Below are positions 59,821 to 64,000 of a stretch of DNA of 64,000 bases, piece after piece (position 1 is the first letter of the stretch; the number at the start of each line of letters is the position of its first letter). The position numbers and the translations under genes are program-made. Below the pieces are notes generated by a model that saw only the letters and a list, made by a program, of their open reading frames with translations, did not search any database and had not been told where the DNA came from. This stretch comes from Cupriavidus necator (GTDB lineage Bacteria; Pseudomonadota; Gammaproteobacteria; Burkholderiales; Burkholderiaceae), in NCBI RefSeq assembly GCF_013141915.1, contig NZ_SROX01000015.1, forward strand, positions 1 to 64,000, in the 5' to 3' direction.

Positions 59821-61014
59821 GTGCATCACGACAACACTCCCAAGGAACTGGCGGCACGACTGATCGCGCGTGCCGAGCAGATGATCCCGGCGCTGGCAGA
59901 GCGTGCCGCGCGGGCCGAAACCGAAGGGCGCATTCCCGCCGAGACCATCGCCGAGATGCAGGCCGCGGGCTTCTTCAAGGTGCTGCAGCCGCGCCGCCAC
60001 GGCGGCTATGAGCTGGACCCGCAAACCTTCTTCCGCATCCAGATGGCGCTGGCCAAAGGCTGCATGTCCACCGCCTGGGTCTATGGCGTGGTCGGCGTGC
60101 ATAACTGGCAGCTGGCGCTGTTCGATGAACGCGCGCAACAGGAAGTGTGGGGCAACGACCCCGCCACGCTGATCGCCTCCACCTACATGCCGGTAGGCAA
60201 GGTCACGCCGGTGGAAGGCGGCTACCGTTTCTCCGGCCACTGGAAGTTCTCCAGCGGCAGCGAGCTGTGCGACTGGATCTTCCTCGGCGGCCTGGTGCCG
60301 CCGGCCGAGCCCGGCGGCGCCTATGACTACCGCACCTTCCTGCTGCCGCGCTCGGATTACAAGATCGTGCGCAACTGGGATGTGCTGGGCCTGCGCGCGA
60401 CCGGCAGCCATGACATCGTGGTGGACGACGTGTTCGTGCCCGACTATCGCACCCATCGCGCCGTCGATGGCGCCATGGGCACCAGCCCCGGCCTGGCCGT
60501 CAATGACGTGCCGCTGTACCGGCTGCCGTTCGCGCAGATCTTCGTGCGCGCGGTCTGTACGGCCTGCATCGGCGCGCTGGAAGGCACGCTGGACGACTTC
60601 GTCGCCTACGCCGACGGCCGCGTCAGCAGCAACGGCGGCGGCAAGACCGCCGAAGACGGCGGCGCGCAGATGGCGTGCGCCAGCGCCCAGGTGGCCATCG
60701 ACGAGATGCGGACCATCCTGGAGCGCAACTTCGACGAGCTGCTGACGGTGGCGCGCGACGGCGGCCAGATCGACACGCCGCGCCGCCTGCATTTCCGCTT
60801 CCAGTCGGCGCAGGTGGCCGAACGCTGTGCGCAACTGGCCAACGGCCTGCTGCGCTATGCCGGCGGCAACGGCATCTACCGCAGCAACCCGATGGTGCGC
60901 CGCTTTCTCGACCTGCATGCGGCGCGCGCCCACTACGCCAACAACCTGGACCGCTTCGGCCAGAACCTGGGCGGCGTGATGATGGGCCGCGCCAATACGG
61001 ACTTCTTCATCTGA
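59821..61014 (+). CDS. Flavin-dependent monooxygenase oxygenase component, HsaA-like (acyl-CoA dehydrogenase fold)
   Basis: A 397-residue protein starting at GTG with AAGGAG 8 nt upstream. It belongs to the acyl-CoA-dehydrogenase-fold group D monooxygenases (HsaA, HpaB-like, DszC relatives). Characteristic blocks are LQPRRHGGYELDP, GHWKFSSGSELCDW and LRATGSHDIVVDDVFVP. These enzymes hydroxylate phenols or related rings with reduced flavin from a separate reductase, here probably the one at 62790-63350. It leads an operon with two 3-ketosteroid-dehydrogenase-like genes, suggesting a polycyclic or steroid-like substrate. Confidence 0.88.
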   Translation: MHHDNTPKELAARLIARAEQMIPALAERAARAETEGRIPAETIAEMQAAGFFKVLQPRRHGGYELDPQTFFRIQMALAKGCMSTAWVYGVVGVHNWQLALFDERAQQEVWGNDPATLIASTYMPVGKVTPVEGGYRFSGHWKFSSGSELCDWIFLGGLVPPAEPGGAYDYRTFLLPRSDYKIVRNWDVLGLRATGSHDIVVDDVFVPDYRTHRAVDGAMGTSPGLAVNDVPLYRLPFAQIFVRAVCTACIGALEGTLDDFVAYADGRVSSNGGGKTAEDGGAQMACASAQVAIDEMRTILERNFDELLTVARDGGQIDTPRRLHFRFQSAQVAERCAQLANGLLRYAGGNGIYRSNPMVRRFLDLHAARAHYANNLDRFGQNLGGVMMGRANTDFFI

Positions 61015-61038
61015 GCCGCACCGGCACAAGGACCCCTC

Positions 61039-62793
61039 ATGAGCCAGAGCAGAGCGCGCATGCAGCCCAGCGAGTTTGACGTGGTGGTGGTCGGCTCCGG
61101 CGCCGGCGGCATGCTGGCCGCCTGCCGCGCCGCCGATCGCGGCCTGTCGGTAGTGGTGCTGGAGAAGAGCCACCAGTACGGCGGCACCTCGGCGGTGTCC
61201 GGCGGCGGCATCTGGATTCCGCTGAACCACCATATTGCGCCGGCGGGCGGTCAGGACGACTACGCCAGGGCGCTGGAATACGTGCTCGCCTGCACCGGCG
61301 AGCACGGCGACCCGCAGCGCATCCGCGCCTACCTGGAGCAGGCGCCGCGCATGCTGCAGTACCTTGAGCAGCAGGCGGGGGTGCGCTACTACACGCTGCC
61401 GCGCTATGCCGATTACTTCCAGAAGCTGCCGGGGGCGATGCCGGGCTACCGCGCGCTGGACCCGATGCCGTTCGATGGGGCGCAGCTGCGCGAAGAGTTC
61501 GACCGGCTGCGGCCGCCGTCGCCCGGCACGCTGGTCGGCGGGCGCGTGGCGGTGACCTCGGCCGAGGCGCATGCGCTGCTGTGCCGATCGCCTGGCTGGT
61601 TCGGGCTGGCGGTGCGCCAGTTCGCCCGCTACTGGCTCGACCTGGGCTGGCGCCGCAAGACCCGGCGCGACCGCCGGCTCACGCTCGGCAACAGCCTGGT
61701 CGGCGGCCTGCGGCGCGCGATGATGGACCGTGCGATTCCGCTGTGGCTCGATACCGCGTTGCAGGACCTGGTGGTCGAGGAGGGCATTGTGCGCGGCGTG
61801 CGCGCGGTGCAGGACGGCCGCGTGGTGGAAATCCGCGCGCTGCGGGGCGTGATCCTGGCCGCAGGGGGCTTCGAGCGCAACCAGGCCATGCGCGAACAAT
61901 ACCTGCCGCAGCCGACCCGGGCTGCCTGGAGCGCGACCCCGCCCAACAATACCGGCGACGCCATCCGCGCCGCGCAGGCGGCCGGCGCCGAGGTGGCGCT
62001 GATGTCCCACGTCTGGGGCGCGCCCACGGTGCAGGTGCAGGGCGAGGAGAAACAGCGCGCATTGTTTATCGAGCGCGCCATGCCGGGCTGCCTGGTGGTG
62101 AACGGGAAGGGCCGGCGCTTCGTCAACGAGGCCGCACCGTACTCCGAGTTCGTGCCCGCGATGTACCGCGACCACGAACAGACCGGCTGCAGCGTGCCGG
62201 CCTGGATGGTGTTCGACGCCACCTTCCGCCACAAGTACCCGTGCGGGCCGATCCTGCCGGGCTCGGTGATGCCGGACCGCAGCATTCCGGCCGGGCTGTC
62301 CGGCATCCTGGTGCGCGCCGACACGCTGGCGCAGCTGGCGCAGCAGATCGGCGTCGATGCCGAGGGCCTGGCCGCCAGCGTCGCGCGCATGAACGACTAC
62401 GCGGCCACCGGGGTCGACGCTGAATTCGGCAAGGGCGACAACCTGTTCGACACCTACTACAGCGACCCGGCGGTGCGGCCCAACCCCTGCCTCGCGCCGA
62501 TCGGCAAGGCGCCGTTCTACGCGGTGCGCCTCGACGCCGGCGACATCGGCACCAAGGGCGGTCTGGTGACCGACGCCAGCGCGCGCGTGCTGCGCGGCGA
62601 CGGCAGCGCCATCGCCGGCCTGTTCGCGATCGGCAATACCAGCGCCTCGATGATGGGCACGAGCTATCCCGGCGCCGGTTCCACGCTGGGCCCGGCGATG
62701 ACTTTCGGCATGATCGCCGCGGACGTAATTTCGCAGCCTGCGCGGCAAGCCGCCGCGTCGCACCCCGCTCAACCCGTACAGGAGGCAATATGA
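61039..62793 (+). CDS. FAD-dependent 3-ketosteroid dehydrogenase-like protein
   Basis: A 584-residue flavoprotein of the 3-oxosteroid 1-dehydrogenase/fumarate-reductase family. The dinucleotide motif GSGAGGM (19-25) and EKSHQYGGTSAVSGGGIWIP mark the FAD site. The C-terminal KAPFYAVRLDAGDIGTKGG and SYPGAGSTLGPAMTFG match KstD, with Tyr543 and Gly547 in the spacing of the KstD residues that bind the 3-keto group. It probably introduces a double bond next to a ring ketone. It overlaps the flavin reductase gene by four bases. Confidence 0.88.
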   Translation: MSQSRARMQPSEFDVVVVGSGAGGMLAACRAADRGLSVVVLEKSHQYGGTSAVSGGGIWIPLNHHIAPAGGQDDYARALEYVLACTGEHGDPQRIRAYLEQAPRMLQYLEQQAGVRYYTLPRYADYFQKLPGAMPGYRALDPMPFDGAQLREEFDRLRPPSPGTLVGGRVAVTSAEAHALLCRSPGWFGLAVRQFARYWLDLGWRRKTRRDRRLTLGNSLVGGLRRAMMDRAIPLWLDTALQDLVVEEGIVRGVRAVQDGRVVEIRALRGVILAAGGFERNQAMREQYLPQPTRAAWSATPPNNTGDAIRAAQAAGAEVALMSHVWGAPTVQVQGEEKQRALFIERAMPGCLVVNGKGRRFVNEAAPYSEFVPAMYRDHEQTGCSVPAWMVFDATFRHKYPCGPILPGSVMPDRSIPAGLSGILVRADTLAQLAQQIGVDAEGLAASVARMNDYAATGVDAEFGKGDNLFDTYYSDPAVRPNPCLAPIGKAPFYAVRLDAGDIGTKGGLVTDASARVLRGDGSAIAGLFAIGNTSASMMGTSYPGAGSTLGPAMTFGMIAADVISQPARQAAASHPAQPVQEAI

Positions 62794-63350
62794 GCGCCAG
62801 ACCCGAATCCAGCGCAAGTTCCAGCGCAGGCGCCAGCGCCGCAGCCGGCAGCGCGCTGCGCGACGACATGCTGATGGCGATGCGGCGCATGGCGCGCTCC
62901 GTCGCGGTGATCAGTTGCCGCGATGGCGAGCGCCGCTATTCGATGTCGGTGACCGCGGTCGATTCGCTGTCCGCCGATCCGCCTTCGCTGCTGATCTGCA
63001 TCAACCGCAATGCGTCGATCTATCCGCCGCTGGATGCCGGCGCGGACTTCTGCATCAACCTGCTCGCCGCCGACCACCGCGACATCGCCGTGGACTGCAG
63101 CGGCCGGCTCAAGGGCGAAGCGCGCTTCACCAGCGGCGAATGGGAAGACGACACGCTGGGCGTGCCGAGCCTGCGCAATGCCCAGGCCAACCTGTTCTGC
63201 CGCCAGGATGGCCGTTTCGACTATGGCACCCATGCGGTCTTCATCGGCCGGCTGCGCGAGGTCAGGCTGGCCGGCGAGGTCTCGCCGCTGGTCTATGTCG
63301 ACGGCGCCTATACCACCTCCGCGCCGCTGGGCGCGCTGTGTTCGGCCTGA
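62790..63350 (+). CDS. Flavin reductase, HsaB/HpaC-like
   Basis: A 186-residue FMN-binding split-barrel reductase. After a serine/alanine-rich N-terminal tail of about 24 residues come VAVISCRDGERRYSMSVTAV, PPSLLICINRNAS and FCINLLAADH, typical of NAD(P)H:flavin reductases of two-component monooxygenases. It would supply reduced flavin to the HsaA-like and possibly the luciferase-like oxygenase. The stop-start overlap with the upstream gene supports co-translation. Confidence 0.92.
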   Translation: MSARPESSASSSAGASAAAGSALRDDMLMAMRRMARSVAVISCRDGERRYSMSVTAVDSLSADPPSLLICINRNASIYPPLDAGADFCINLLAADHRDIAVDCSGRLKGEARFTSGEWEDDTLGVPSLRNAQANLFCRQDGRFDYGTHAVFIGRLREVRLAGEVSPLVYVDGAYTTSAPLGALCSA

Positions 63351-63368
63351 CCCGGAGCAAGCCCCGCC

Positions 63369-64000
63369 ATGGCTCACGACGCCGTCACGCCCGTACATGC
63401 CCCGTTGCGGCTCGATGACCCGGACGCGCATCCGTGGCAGGCCGCCTGCGACGCCGTGGTGGTCGGCTTTGGCGCGGCGGGGGCATGCGCCGCGCTGGAA
63501 GCCGCGCAGGGGGGCGCGCGCGTGATCGTGGCGGAACGCTTCGAAGGCGGTGGCGCCAGCGCCAGGAGCGGCGGCGTGGTCTATGCCGGCGGCGGCACGA
63601 CCTACCAGCGTGCCGCGGGTTATGACGATACGCCGCAGGCCATGGCCGGCTACCTGCGCCAGGAAACCGAAGGCGTCGTCAGCGACGCCACGCTGCAAGG
63701 CTTCTGCGCGGGCAGCCGCGCGATGGTCGGCTGGCTGGAGGCGCTGGGCGTGCGCTTTGCCGCGACCGTGCCGCCGCGCAAGACCTCTTATCCGGCGCAG
63801 CCCTACTACCTGTACTACTCCGGCAACGAAGCGGTGCCCGCCTACGCTCAGCACGCCGCGCCGGCACCGCGCGGACACCGCGTGAAGGGCCCGGGCATGT
63901 CCGGCCGCACGCTGTATGGCGTGCTGCGCCGCGCCGTGGAGGACAGCCCGCAGATCACCGTCATGCGCCAGAGCGCGGCGCGGCGGCTGATCCTCGACCG
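63369..64000 (+). CDS. Second 3-ketosteroid dehydrogenase-like flavoprotein (partial, runs off the window)
   Basis: An open frame of 210 codons with no stop before the end of the window. It has an FAD motif VVGFGAAGACAALEAA near residues 30-46, then ERFEGGGASARSGGVVYAGGG, as in KstD/fumarate-reductase-family proteins. It is preceded 18 bp upstream by the flavin reductase stop. It is a paralogue of the protein at 61039-62793, so two dehydrogenation steps or two positions on the substrate are implied. The C-terminal substrate-binding part is not visible. Confidence 0.85.
   Translation, partial: MAHDAVTPVHAPLRLDDPDAHPWQAACDAVVVGFGAAGACAALEAAQGGARVIVAERFEGGGASARSGGVVYAGGGTTYQRAAGYDDTPQAMAGYLRQETEGVVSDATLQGFCAGSRAMVGWLEALGVRFAATVPPRKTSYPAQPYYLYYSGNEAVPAYAQHAAPAPRGHRVKGPGMSGRTLYGVLRRAVEDSPQITVMRQSAARRLILD

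Noticed and set aside
59737..62817. A 1026-codon open frame on the minus strand
   Set aside because: It is antisense to clear HsaA-like and KstD-like genes, and its His/Arg/Gly-rich translation has no recognisable domain.

Overview
The window looks like a chromosomal or megaplasmid segment of a Burkholderiales bacterium close to Cupriavidus or Ralstonia. The basis is the high GC content, two Bug-type solute receptors, two trimeric gram-negative porins, a DUF1484-like gene and many small catabolic operons each with its own regulator. No rRNA, tRNA, CRISPR array, intact insertion sequence or replication origin was seen. The genus call is from protein style only.

Region 1 (1-20600). About 1.3 kb without an intact gene is followed by a CoA-thioester catabolic cluster around an IclR regulator: PaaG-like crotonase, thiolase, citryl-CoA lyase-like citrate synthase homologue, SCP2-type thiolase, HSD17B4-like dehydrogenase, a pair of adjacent unlike acyl-CoA dehydrogenases, a crotonase without the usual glutamates, a CaiB/BaiF CoA transferase, a nitroreductase-fold flavoprotein and a third acyl-CoA dehydrogenase. 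A second block follows: Tat-exported Bug receptor, DUF2889 protein, aldo/keto reductase, D-2-hydroxyacid dehydrogenase and a porin broken by a one-base frameshift. The set suggests uptake and beta-oxidation-like breakdown of a carboxylic acid, substrate unknown.

Region 2 (20600-25300). Loosely related single genes: a DUF1484-like small protein with a clear terminator, glutathione transferase, a zinc alcohol/formaldehyde-type dehydrogenase, a metallo-beta-lactamase-fold hydrolase and a possible small secreted protein.

Region 3 (25570-35979). A tightly packed minus-strand operon, mostly with ATGA overlaps: MFS transporter, PyrK-like and PyrD-1B dihydroorotate dehydrogenase subunits, M20 N-carbamoyl-amino-acid hydrolase, dihydroorotase, aspartate ammonia-lyase, orotate phosphoribosyltransferase homologue, an internally deleted malic enzyme and a porin, with a divergent XRE regulator. 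The order of activities reads as orotate -> dihydroorotate -> N-carbamoylaspartate -> aspartate -> fumarate, so I interpret it as an orotate catabolism operon rather than pyrimidine biosynthesis. Three 14-bp TCT-N8-AGA elements lie in the divergent promoter region.

Region 4 (36000-44800). Two small operons carry paralogous pairs of a cupin (dihydroxyacetophenone dioxygenase family) and an NTF2/SnoaL-like protein. One lies with a Bug receptor, VOC protein, SDR and LacI regulator, with two identical palindromic operators. The other lies with an MFS transporter and a Crp/Fnr regulator, and a conserved promoter module occurs twice.

Region 5 (44790-64000). Two paralogous LuxR-type regulators bracket or flank a set of divergent units: CysD and a CysN-CysC fusion (PAPS synthesis), DUF1214 protein, PAPS-type sulfotransferase, SDR, DHH phosphoesterase (possible PAP removal), RibBA-like protein with altered active sites, esterase and SDR. 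Further on are a luciferase-like monooxygenase, an HsaA-like flavin monooxygenase, a 3-ketosteroid-dehydrogenase-like flavoprotein, a flavin reductase and a second such flavoprotein that runs off the window. Several of these units share an 18-bp promoter element with core RTCC-N4-RGAC, pointing to one regulon. I infer sulfation plus oxidative breakdown of a cyclic or steroid-like substrate.
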